Below are positions 1 to 5,613 of a stretch of 5,613 nucleotides of DNA, piece by piece (within the stretch, counting starts at the first letter, position 1; every line of letters begins with the position of its first letter). The DNA is from an uncultured Clostridia bacterium (GTDB lineage: Bacteria > Bacillota > Clostridia > Christensenellales > Borkfalkiaceae): the NCBI GenBank assembly GCA_947629605.1, contig CANREK010000096.1:1-5613 (forward strand), read 5' to 3'. The translations under genes and the position numbers were made by a program. A model generated the notes under the pieces. That model was not told the DNA's origin. It did no database searches and saw only the letters and a program-made list of their open reading frames with translations.

Positions 1-3000
1 CACGGCGACAAGGCGGATAAGGCCACGGCGATCTCCAAGCTCGACAGAACGCTCTCCTTGACCGCGGAAGAGCCCGCCAACCGCAACACCAAGGAGCTCT
101 CCGCCCTCCGCGACGACCTCTCCGCCCCCATGCTCGCCCTGCACAAAAAGCGGCGGCTCGGGCTCTCCGTCTACGACGCCATTCTCGGGTACCTTGCAAG
201 CAGACATGCGCCCGACATCCTCGACATCGAGAGCTCCTTCTACGACGCTCTGACCGAGGAGAAACTTTCGGCATACAAGACGGTCATTCTGCGTGCCGCG
301 GCGGCGGCGAAGGAATGCGGCACGGTGGCGCATTCTCCCTTTGAAAACGTCAATCTCACCGTCTATTCGCTGCCTCTCCGCGATCGGGTCTTTTGCGCCG
401 CCGAAGTCGTCATCGCCGAGAGCCGTCATTTGAAGTCCTTCTTGACGCTCTTTCTCGAATTCTACCGCCAGACGATGGCCGCCCTTCCCGAGCGCAAACT
501 GCACGCCCTTTCGGAGCTCGCCAAGGACCTCAAAAGCGGCACATATGATAAATATTTTGCGGAAACGGATGCCAACGAGTTCGCCGCCTTCTATGCCGCG
601 AACCGCCGCCTCGACAGCCGTCTCGCCTACTATTACAAGCACTTCAAACAGCTTGTGGAGCCCGACAACGTCGAGGAGCTCAAAACGCTCCGCACGGGCG
701 GGGATTGGCGGCTCTTGAAGAGCGGAAAGAACACGGTGAAAAAGCTCCGCCGCGTCGCCGCCGCCCCCGTCGAAGATGAGGATGTCGTCAAATTCCTCAT
801 CACCCTCGCCGACATCGACGATGCCGAAAAGAGCGTTGCGGCCTTCCCCCTCTCCAAGAATTTCTGCGACCGCAGCGGCAACATCATCTACAAGAAGCGG
901 GGCGAATTTCTGGAAGATCTCTACCGTCTGCACGAGAGCAACGCCCTGCTCTTCACCGACTACAACGCCGAGGCGTTCAACAGCATGTGCGTCAGGGCGA
1001 CGAGCGGGTATACGCTCCCCGTGCTCGACGGCTACATCAAGGCCGAAGAGGCGTTCTTTGCCGCGCTCGACAGCTTTGTCGCCGTCACCAAGACGGACAG
1101 GAGCAAGAACGACGAGAGCGACCTCATCGACTTTTATTCCAAGAAGGCGGCCGGGCTCATCGACAACATCGACCTGCTCTCGGGCTGGTGCATGTACCGC
1201 GCAACGGCGGAGGAGATGAAGGAGAACGGCCTCACCTTCCTCAGTGACGCCCTCGAAAGCGGCAAACTCGGCACCGAGGACCTTCTCGCGGGGTTCGAAA
1301 AGAACATCTACCGCAACTTCCTCGAATCGATCATTCCGAGCGATCCGTCGCTCTCCCGTCTCACCGCGGGCTCGATCGGGGACACGGCCGAAAAATTCGC
1401 CCTCGCCCACGAGACCTATCTGCGCACGACGAGAGCGTCGATCCGCGCCTCTCTCATCGGTCGGCTGGCCGACGAATCGCTGGATGGCGACCGCGCCACC
1501 TTCTACCGCATCTCCAAGGGCAATCTGAGGAGCGCCACGCTCCGTTCCCTCTTTGAGGAGATCCCCGACCTTCTCGCCGCGGCGGCGCCCTGCATGTTGA
1601 TGAGCCCCGTCTCCGTGGCGCAGTATCTGCAACCCAAGGCGGACCTCTTCGACCTCGTCGTCTTTGACGAGGCGTCGCAGATGTCCACGGCCGAGGCGGC
1701 GGGCTCCATTGCGAGGGGAAAGTCGGCGGTCATCGTCGGCGACCCCAAACAGCTCCCGCCCACCACCTTCTTCCGCGGCGAAGTGCTCGACGACACGGGC
1801 GAAGAGGACCTCGAAAGCGTGCTCGACGACTGCCTCGCGCTCTGCCTTCCCGAACGGCATCTTTTGTGGCACTATCGGAGCCGTCACGAGAGCCTCATCG
1901 CCTTCTCCAACAGCATGTACTACCAAAACAAGCTGTGCACCTTCCCCTCGCCCGACGCCATGGAGCGCAAGGTGCGCCTCGTTCCCGTGGAGGGCGCGTA
2001 TGACAGGGGAAACACCAAGCGCAACCAAAAAGAGGCGGAAGCGCTCACCAAGGAAGTCATCCGCCGCCTCAAAGACCCCGTGCTCTCCAAGCTCTCGATG
2101 GGCGTTGTGACCTTCTCCGCCGCCCAGCAGGAAGAGCTTGAACGGCAACTCTCCAAGGCCATCGCCGAGAAAAAGCTCGACGCCGTCGCCTACGACAGAG
2201 AGGAACCCCTCTTCATCAAAAATCTCGAAAACGTGCAGGGAGACGAGCGCGACGTCATCCTCTTCTCCGTCTGCTACGGCCCCGACATCACGGGGAAGGT
2301 CTCGATGAACTTCGGCCCGCTCAACCAGGCGGGCGGCTGGCGGCGTCTCAACGTCGCCGTCTCCCGTGCGCGGGAAGAGATGCTCGTCTTTTCGTCCATC
2401 TCCGCGTCGATGATCGACCTCAAAAAGACCTCCTCGGCGGGCGTCGGCGGGCTCAAAGCCTTCCTCGAATATGCCGAAAAGGGCAGAACGACGCTCTCCG
2501 TGCGGGCGGGCGACGTCAAGCTCGGCAAGGGCATCGGCAAATTCATCGCGCAGGAGCTGGCTGCCTACGGCTATCAATGCCGCGTGGAAGTGGGCACTTC
2601 CGCCTTCAAGGTGGATGCCGCCGTCATCGACCCCGAGCGCCCCACGGAATTCCTGCTCGGCGTGCTCGCAGACGGGAACACCGCCTTCTCGGTCAAGGAC
2701 AGAAACGTGCTGCAACCTCAAATTTTGAAGCGCGGAGGGTGGAACGTACTGCGGTTGAGCAGTGTGAGTTACTACAACAACCCCAAGCGGGAATTGAAGC
2801 GCATCAAGGACACGCTCGACCGCCTCACGGGCGCCGACAAGCGGGCGGGCGATTGGCTTTCCAAGTACAAAAAGCCCTATAAGTGTGCGAAAACGACCTC
2901 GGCCGAGGTGCCGTCCTTCTTCACCGACGGCAAAAACGACAGGGAGATCATGGGCCGCCTCGACGAGATCGTGACGGCGGAAGAGCCCATCTCCCGTGCC

Positions 3001-3417
3001 TATCTCAAAAAGCGCTGCCTCATGAGTTTCGGCATCCAAAAGAGCAATTCCAAGATCGATGCCTATCTCGATTCTCTCATCGGCGAGGGAGCGTATAAGC
3101 GAGAACGGGCGGCGGGGACCGACTACTTCTACAAGAGCCCCAAGGTCCTCGCCTTCAATCGCGTCCGCGTCGAGGAAGGAGACAAACTTCGCAAAAATCC
3201 CGAAGATATTGCCGTTTTTGACGCCCTCTCGCTCATCAAGGGGGCCCTCGAAGAGCGGGTCTCGCTGTACCTCGACGAGCTCATTCCCCTCGCCGCGACG
3301 GTGTTCGGCCTCAGGCAGACCGAGAAACTGACGGCATATCTTGAAACCTGCATCGACTATGGCGAAGCGTGCGGCCTCCTCGTCCGCTCCGTCTCCGACC
3401 GCGTGACGTTGAAGTGA
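1..3417 (+). CDS. DUF4011-family superfamily 1 helicase with C-terminal Vsr-like nuclease domain and DUF3320 (5' end outside window)
   Basis: The reading frame is open from base 1, so the TTG at 58 is not the true start and 1138 C-terminal residues are visible. The first residues (HGDKADK) resemble the block just after motif Ia in this family, so the DUF4011 region and Walker A lie upstream. Seen in order, by window residue: a long, mostly helical charged insert (about 1-545); motif II VVFDEASQ (553-560); motif III GDPKQLPPT (580-588); HYRSRHE (624-630); motif V NVQGDERD (744-751); motif VI NVAVSRAR (784-791); a Vsr-like/MTES_1575-type nuclease fold (about 842-940); a DUF3320-like region (about 980-1058) and a helical tail. 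Family knowledge predicts ATP-driven nucleic-acid translocation or unwinding coupled to a nuclease-like domain, in the cytoplasm. Related DUF4011-helicase-Vsr proteins have been described as phage defence. The nuclease acidic motif looks altered (GVLADG, not GIECDG). Helicase class is certain; biological role is inferred. Confidence 0.93.
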   Translation, partial: HGDKADKATAISKLDRTLSLTAEEPANRNTKELSALRDDLSAPMLALHKKRRLGLSVYDAILGYLASRHAPDILDIESSFYDALTEEKLSAYKTVILRAAAAAKECGTVAHSPFENVNLTVYSLPLRDRVFCAAEVVIAESRHLKSFLTLFLEFYRQTMAALPERKLHALSELAKDLKSGTYDKYFAETDANEFAAFYAANRRLDSRLAYYYKHFKQLVEPDNVEELKTLRTGGDWRLLKSGKNTVKKLRRVAAAPVEDEDVVKFLITLADIDDAEKSVAAFPLSKNFCDRSGNIIYKKRGEFLEDLYRLHESNALLFTDYNAEAFNSMCVRATSGYTLPVLDGYIKAEEAFFAALDSFVAVTKTDRSKNDESDLIDFYSKKAAGLIDNIDLLSGWCMYRATAEEMKENGLTFLSDALESGKLGTEDLLAGFEKNIYRNFLESIIPSDPSLSRLTAGSIGDTAEKFALAHETYLRTTRASIRASLIGRLADESLDGDRATFYRISKGNLRSATLRSLFEEIPDLLAAAAPCMLMSPVSVAQYLQPKADLFDLVVFDEASQMSTAEAAGSIARGKSAVIVGDPKQLPPTTFFRGEVLDDTGEEDLESVLDDCLALCLPERHLLWHYRSRHESLIAFSNSMYYQNKLCTFPSPDAMERKVRLVPVEGAYDRGNTKRNQKEAEALTKEVIRRLKDPVLSKLSMGVVTFSAAQQEELERQLSKAIAEKKLDAVAYDREEPLFIKNLENVQGDERDVILFSVCYGPDITGKVSMNFGPLNQAGGWRRLNVAVSRAREEMLVFSSISASMIDLKKTSSAGVGGLKAFLEYAEKGRTTLSVRAGDVKLGKGIGKFIAQELAAYGYQCRVEVGTSAFKVDAAVIDPERPTEFLLGVLADGNTAFSVKDRNVLQPQILKRGGWNVLRLSSVSYYNNPKRELKRIKDTLDRLTGADKRAGDWLSKYKKPYKCAKTTSAEVPSFFTDGKNDREIMGRLDEIVTAEEPISRAYLKKRCLMSFGIQKSNSKIDAYLDSLIGEGAYKRERAAGTDYFYKSPKVLAFNRVRVEEGDKLRKNPEDIAVFDALSLIKGALEERVSLYLDELIPLAATVFGLRQTEKLTAYLETCIDYGEACGLLVRSVSDRVTLK

Positions 3418-3624
3418 ATGAGGGGGGCGTTTGGGGAGCGTAGTGGGATGCAGTGCGGCGTCATGCTGAGCAGAAGAGCAAGAACGCAGTCTACGGAAAC
3501 TTGTCCGAAGCATCTCGCCGCACATTTCTACGGCACCGTTCCCAATCGCGTCATGGTGCCCCGCCCGCACGTTCTTTATGGCGTCGAAGGGCGGCACGAG
3601 GAGCGTAGCGACGAAGTAGCGTAG

Positions 3625-3663
3625 TCGAACCATCACCTTATTATTGCTGCGGTGATCCTTCGA
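3625..3663. repeat. Imperfect hairpin at the junction of two repeat halves
   Basis: The arms tcgaaccatcacc (3625-3637) and ggtgatccttcga (3651-3663) pair at 11 of 13 positions around a 13-base loop. The outer sequences gcgtcatggtgcc (3548-3560) and ctcaggatgacgc (3668-3680) are also inverted relatives, so this is probably the centre of one complete palindromic repeat unit. No T run follows, so it is not a convincing intrinsic terminator. Confidence 0.7.
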
Positions 3664-3752
3664 CAAGCTCAGGATGACGCATTTAGAATGGTCCCTAGAC
3701 GCCCCGCGAGATTCTTCGGAATTGCCCACATACTCTTTACGACTTTTCGGCT

Positions 3753-3793
3753 CAGAATGACGCGGGGCGGGCGGGGCAGAATGACGCGGGGCG
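3753..3793. repeat. Perfect 17-base direct repeat, period 24
   Basis: The sequence cagaatgacgcggggcg occurs at 3753-3769 and again, identical, at 3777-3793. It is the end of the right-type half of the surrounding intergenic repeat. The identity of the two copies, against the degeneracy of the others nearby, suggests a recent local duplication, for example by slippage. Confidence 0.85.
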
Positions 3794-3847
3794 ACCAATG
3801 CTTCCGTAGGTTTAATGGGATCCTTCGGCTACGCCTCAGGATGAGCA

Positions 3848-3864
3848 GCGGGGCATAGCCCCGC
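3848..3864. repeat. GC-rich hairpin without a T tract
   Basis: The arms gcggggc (3848-3854) and gccccgc (3858-3864) form a 7-base-pair stem around the loop ata. It closes the repeat-filled gap just before the AT-rich array. No T run follows on either strand, so it is more likely the terminal hairpin of the last repeat copy than a terminator for the helicase transcript. Confidence 0.6.
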
Positions 3865-3876
3865 CGCGTTCACCAT

Positions 3877-3904
3877 AATTTTTAATTTTTAATTCTTAAT
3901 TCTC
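3877..3904. repeat. 7-base periodic AT-rich array
   Basis: Four head-to-tail 7-base units are visible: AATTTTT, AATTTTT, AATTCTT, AATTCTC. A weakly related cattctc follows up to the terminator. The array sits between the repeat-filled gap and the terminator, just beyond the 3' end of the minus-strand yraN. A second array with the same period lies at 5023-5057, also at the 3' end of a minus-strand gene and beside a repeat element. Function is unknown. Confidence 0.8.
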
Positions 3905-3911
3905 CATTCTC

Positions 3912-3941
3912 AAAAAACCGTCACATATGTGACGGTTTTTT
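3912..3941. terminator. Perfect palindromic bidirectional intrinsic terminator
   Basis: Thirty bases are exactly self-complementary: an A6 run, ccgtcac, the centre atat, gtgacgg, and a T6 run. On either strand this gives a GC-rich 7-base-pair stem with a 4-base loop followed by six U residues, the classic rho-independent form. It overlaps the last base of the yraN stop codon by one base, so it most directly ends the minus-strand rnhB-yraN transcript. It would also stop helicase read-through leaving the repeat-filled gap on the plus strand. Confidence 0.93.
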
Positions 3942-4303
3942 CAAATATACGCGTTTTCGAAGTACTCGATCTTGCCCTCGTAGACGGAGGAGACGTCAAA
4001 GCGGATGGGGACTTCCTTCTTTTGGAGCTCGCACCAAAACTTTGCCATCATGCGGTAGCGTTCCTTCTTTCTGCGGTCGACGGCCTCGGTGGGAAGGCCG
4101 AACGCATCGCTCTCCCGCGCCTTGACTTCCACGAAACAGGTGTAGCCGTCGGGGCTCCGCGCGATGATGTCCGCTTCCCCGAACGGCGTCTTGAAGTTGC
4201 GCTTCAAAATCTTATATCTGTGCCGTTTTAAGTACTTTACGGTCAGGTCCTCTCCCTGCCGTCCCAAAAGTTTTTGATGAAAGTTCTGCGATGGATCCTG
4301 CAT
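3941..4303 (-). CDS. yraN: YraN/UPF0102 family nuclease-fold protein
   Basis: The protein is 120 residues, the normal family length. Landmarks: LGRQGEDLTVKYL (residues 13-25), RNF (35-37), GEADIIA (42-48), FVEVKAR (57-63) and RFDV (101-104). Residues E43, D45, E59 and K61 make up a PD-(D/E)XK-type acidic site, so the fold is that of a Holliday-junction-resolvase-like endonuclease. The cellular role and substrate of the family are not settled. The ATG at 4301-4303 is preferred because a strong Shine-Dalgarno sequence precedes it by 5 bases, although the frame overlaps rnhB by 61 bases. The rnhB-yraN pairing is common in bacteria and suggests co-transcription, ended by the palindrome at the stop codon. 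Confidence 0.95.
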   Translation of the reverse strand: MQDPSQNFHQKLLGRQGEDLTVKYLKRHRYKILKRNFKTPFGEADIIARSPDGYTCFVEVKARESDAFGLPTEAVDRRKKERYRMMAKFWCELQKKEVPIRFDVSSVYEGKIEYFENAYI

Positions 4304-4863
4304 ATTCCCACCTCTTTTATCGCACTTATGTGCTGTTTTGTGCCATAGCCGACGTTTTTGTCAAAGCCGTATTCGGGAAACTCTTCGGCGTATTTTTGCA
4401 TGAGTTCGTCACGGTAGACCTTGGCGATGATGCTGGCCGCGCCGATGGAGCAGACGAGGGCGTCCCCCTTGACGATGCTCCGCTGCGGCACCCCGATGTC
4501 GAGGGTCATATTGCCGTCCGTGAGCACAAAATCGGGGGGCAGGGTGAGACTTTCGATGGCCCGCTTCATGCCGAGACGGGTCGCCTGTAAGATGTTGATC
4601 TCGTCGATGGTGCGCTCGTCCACTTCGGCGATGGAGAAGGCGCGGGCAGTCTCTCGGATGCGGAGCGCGAGCTCCGTGCGCTTCTTTGCGGAGAGCTTTT
4701 TGCTGTCGTCGATGCCGAGAATGCGTTTTTCCTCTTCGAGGGGCAGAATGACGGCGGCGCAGACGACGGGTCCCGCCAAGGGGCCTCTGCCGACCTCATC
4801 GACCCCCGCCACGGCCGTATACCCCATGGCGAAATATTCTCTTTCATAGGTAAGTTGATCCAT
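4243..4863 (-). CDS. rnhB: Ribonuclease HII
   Basis: This 206-residue protein has the usual length of the enzyme. It cuts the RNA strand of RNA-DNA hybrids and nicks 5' of single ribonucleotides embedded in DNA, starting ribonucleotide excision repair in the cytoplasm. All landmarks are present: GVDEVGRGPLAGPVV (residues 20-34, with metal-binding D22 and E23 and the GRG loop 25-27 that senses the RNA-DNA junction), DSKKLS (53-58), TDGN (D116), KGD (D134), AASIIAKVYRD (142-152) and HRRTF (191-195). By alignment with E. coli, D22, E23, D116 and D134 are the four catalytic carboxylates, so the enzyme should be active. The first ATG gives the usual short N-terminal helix. No clear Shine-Dalgarno sequence precedes it; M13 is a weaker alternative start. 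It is upstream of and overlaps yraN. Confidence 0.98.
   Translation of the reverse strand: MDQLTYEREYFAMGYTAVAGVDEVGRGPLAGPVVCAAVILPLEEEKRILGIDDSKKLSAKKRTELALRIRETARAFSIAEVDERTIDEINILQATRLGMKRAIESLTLPPDFVLTDGNMTLDIGVPQRSIVKGDALVCSIGAASIIAKVYRDELMQKYAEEFPEYGFDKNVGYGTKQHISAIKEVGICRIHRRTFIKNFWDGRERT
4309..4317 (-). promoter_or_regulatory. Ribosome binding site of yraN inside rnhB
   Basis: On the minus strand aaagaggtg matches aaggaggtg at 8 of 9 positions and ends 5 bases before the yraN ATG. It lies within the rnhB coding sequence. This fixes the yraN start and implies that ribosomes can start yraN independently while rnhB is still being translated. Confidence 0.8.
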
Positions 4864-5056
4864 AATGATTGTTGTGAATGAGCAAGAACGACACCCCCTC
4901 AGTCACGCAAGGGCGCGTGACAGCTCCCCCTCGAGGGGGAGCCAAGACTTGCCCACCCCTTTGAGGGGTGGGTGCCCCGTAGGGGTGAGAGGGGTGTCAT
5001 TCCAATAATGGCGCAGAGCGCTCATTTTTAATTTTTCATTTTTAATTTTTAATTTT
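4864..5056. other. Gap between rbgA and rnhB without a gene
   Basis: The gap contains the MITE-like element and the second AT array, plus short unassigned flanks at 4864-4890 and 4998-5022. No convincing promoter with both -35 and -10 boxes and no T-tailed terminator is visible on the minus strand. The simplest reading is that rnhB-yraN is still transcribed from upstream through rbgA, but an undetected weak promoter is possible. Confidence 0.6.
4891..4997. mobile_element. MITE-like hairpin-rich intergenic element
   Basis: About 107 bases are bounded by imperfect inverted ends, acaccccctca (4891-4901) and tgagaggggtgt (4986-4997). Inside are four consecutive hairpins: gtcacgc/gcgtgac (4902-4921), a perfect 20-base palindrome gctccccctcgagggggagc (4923-4942), cccacccct/aggggtggg (4952-4972) and cccc/gggg (4975-4985). 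There is no coding capacity. Elements of this style, with 'ccctcagtcacg' ends and a ctccccct/agggggag core, are common between genes in gut Firmicutes. I see no certain target duplication. It separates rbgA from rnhB. Mobility is inferred from structure, not shown. Confidence 0.7.
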
Positions 5057-5057
5057 C
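5023..5057. repeat. Second 7-base periodic AT-rich array
   Basis: Five exactly spaced 7-base units run CATTTTT, AATTTTT, CATTTTT, AATTTTT, AATTTTC. The last base is also the last base of the rbgA stop codon read on the minus strand. The array shares period and consensus with the one at 3877-3904 and again lies between a gene 3' end and an intergenic repeat element. No stem precedes it, so it is not itself a terminator. Confidence 0.82.
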
Positions 5058-5613
5058 TAAATCAGTCCCACTTCTCGAAGGTCGTCGGGGGTGTCGAGGA
5101 GCACCCTGCCGAGCTTGCCCTTGCGGAAGTCGTCGAGGAGCGCCCGCTCGCCGCGTTCATAGTCAAAGTCACCGCCGCGGAGCAAAAATCCCCGCCGCGT
5201 GCACAGCTGTTCGAGCATCTCCACGCCCGTGCCGCCGTCGATGCCGTAGCGCTCTTTGAGAGACATCGGCAAACGTTCGTAGAGCTCTTCGAGGAGCAGA
5301 ATGGCGATCTCGTCGAGCGCCAAGATGTCGTCGTTGATACTGCCGACGTAGGCGAGCCGACGCGCGAGCGTCTGGTTTTCGCAGGAAGGGGGCATCGTGC
5401 CGGGGGTATCGAGGAGTTCGAACCCGCCGCACTTCACCCACTGCTTGGTGCGCGTGACGCCCGCCTTGTCCCCCGTCGTGGCCTTTCTCCCGCCCGCGAG
5501 GAGATTGATGAGCGTCGATTTGCCCGTATTCGGCACGCCCGCGACCAGAAAGCGCATGGGGCGAAGCGTCCCCTTCTCCCGATTCCTCTCGATGCGGTCT
5601 CTCACGAGCGTTT
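5057..5613 (-). CDS. rbgA: Ribosome biogenesis GTPase RbgA/YlqF (C-terminal part; 5' end outside window)
   Basis: The frame stays open to the window edge, so the GTG at 5603-5605 is not the start. About 185 residues are visible of roughly 280 in the family. RbgA is a circularly permuted GTPase that promotes late 50S subunit assembly. The G4 and G5 motifs and the N-terminal catalytic histidine would lie in the missing part. Visible, counted from the internal GTG: G1 GVPNTGKST (23-31; bases 5513-5539), the switch region GDKAGVT (45-51), QWVK (55-58), G3 DTPG (66-69; bases 5399-5410), and the C-terminal RNA-binding-type region with LKERYGID and RRGFLLRGG. Two positions differ from what I recall of the family: A where GDRPG has P, and TMPPS after DTPG where ILWPK or similar is usual. 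It lies upstream of rnhB on the same strand, the usual Firmicutes order, but is separated by a 193-base gap. Confidence 0.95.
   Translation of the reverse strand, partial: TLVRDRIERNREKGTLRPMRFLVAGVPNTGKSTLINLLAGGRKATTGDKAGVTRTKQWVKCGGFELLDTPGTMPPSCENQTLARRLAYVGSINDDILALDEIAILLLEELYERLPMSLKERYGIDGGTGVEMLEQLCTRRGFLLRGGDFDYERGERALLDDFRKGKLGRVLLDTPDDLREVGLI

Larger units (their letters stand above)
3418..3876. repeat. Gene-free gap filled with degenerate copies of an intergenic inverted repeat
   Basis: This stretch after the helicase stop has no credible gene. It is made of variants of one palindromic unit. Left-type half: gcgtcatgctgagc (3458-3471) with cgaagcatctcg (3507-3518), split by about 35 extra bases. 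A second left-type half runs from gcgtcatggtgcc (3548-3560) to tcgaaccatcacc (3625-3637). Right-type halves: ggtgatccttcga plus caagctcaggatgacgc (3651-3680), gattcttcgga with a detached cggctcagaatgacgc (3710-3763), and ggatccttcgg plus cctcaggatgagc (3818-3846). Such tcatgctgag/ctcaggatga repeats occur between genes in many bacteria. That no protein is made here is inferred from repeat content and the absence of a good ribosome site. Confidence 0.8.

Noticed and set aside
58..60. TTG at 58 as the helicase start
   Set aside because: The frame is open back to base 1 with family-like sequence, and an SF1 helicase needs the Walker A motif that must lie upstream.
776..1219. 147-codon plus-strand frame inside the helicase, and similar ones at 1664-2110 and 2577-2882
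   Set aside because: Low-complexity Arg/Ser/Pro/Thr translation typical of a shifted frame in GC-rich coding DNA; the main frame is uninterrupted and shows all helicase motifs.
3418..3624. 68-codon plus-strand frame directly after the helicase stop
   Set aside because: It has no ribosome site and no recognisable protein, and it is composed of the intergenic repeat units.
3652..3858. 68-codon plus-strand frame in the repeat gap
   Set aside because: The sequence is built from ctcaggatga/cagaatgacgcgggg repeat copies; its open frame is a by-product of GC-rich repeats.
3418..3910. Structured non-coding RNA gene or riboswitch in the convergent gap
   Set aside because: Inverted pieces are explained by repeat copies; there is no promoter-like start, and the gap lies downstream of both flanking genes, not in a leader position.
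4421..4849. 142-codon plus-strand frame opposite rnhB
   Set aside because: It is antisense to a fully motif-bearing RNase HII, and its composition (Ser/Arg/Met-rich) is typical of a shadow frame.
4902..4985. CRISPR-like series of hairpins
   Set aside because: The four hairpins differ in sequence and length and have no spacers of regular size.

Overview
The window looks like a chromosomal segment of a GC-rich anaerobic Firmicute, most likely a Clostridia-class gut-type bacterium. The basis is the minus-strand order rbgA (ylqF), rnhB, yraN, which is a common Firmicutes neighbourhood, together with a helicase whose conserved blocks read like those of DUF4011-family proteins from gut Clostridia. 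This placement is an inference from gene order and protein resemblance; no rRNA or other marker gene is present.

Layout. Positions 1-3417 (+) hold the C-terminal 1138 residues of a very large superfamily 1 helicase that continues upstream of the window. Helicase motifs II to VI are followed by a Vsr-like nuclease-fold domain and a C-terminal DUF3320-like region. Positions 3418-3910 have no credible gene and are built from degenerate inverted and direct copies of an intergenic repeat, ending in a 7-base periodic AT array. A perfect 30-base palindrome at 3912-3941 is a strong bidirectional intrinsic terminator between the converging transcription units. Positions 3941-4303 (-) are yraN and 4243-4863 (-) are rnhB, overlapping by 61 bases. 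Positions 4864-5056 hold a hairpin-rich, MITE-like element and a second 7-base AT array. Positions 5057-5613 (-) are the C-terminal part of rbgA, which runs off the right edge.

Function. The three minus-strand genes are core housekeeping: a GTPase for late 50S ribosome assembly, the ribonuclease that removes ribonucleotides and RNA from RNA-DNA hybrids, and a small nuclease-fold protein of uncertain role. They probably descend from one operon that a repeat element has since invaded between rbgA and rnhB. The convergent helicase-nuclease belongs to a class linked to anti-phage defence and is the most interesting protein here, though no partner gene is visible. I see no clear evidence of a wholly new system. 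The least explained material is the pair of repeat-filled gaps, each with an AT array of the same 7-base period.
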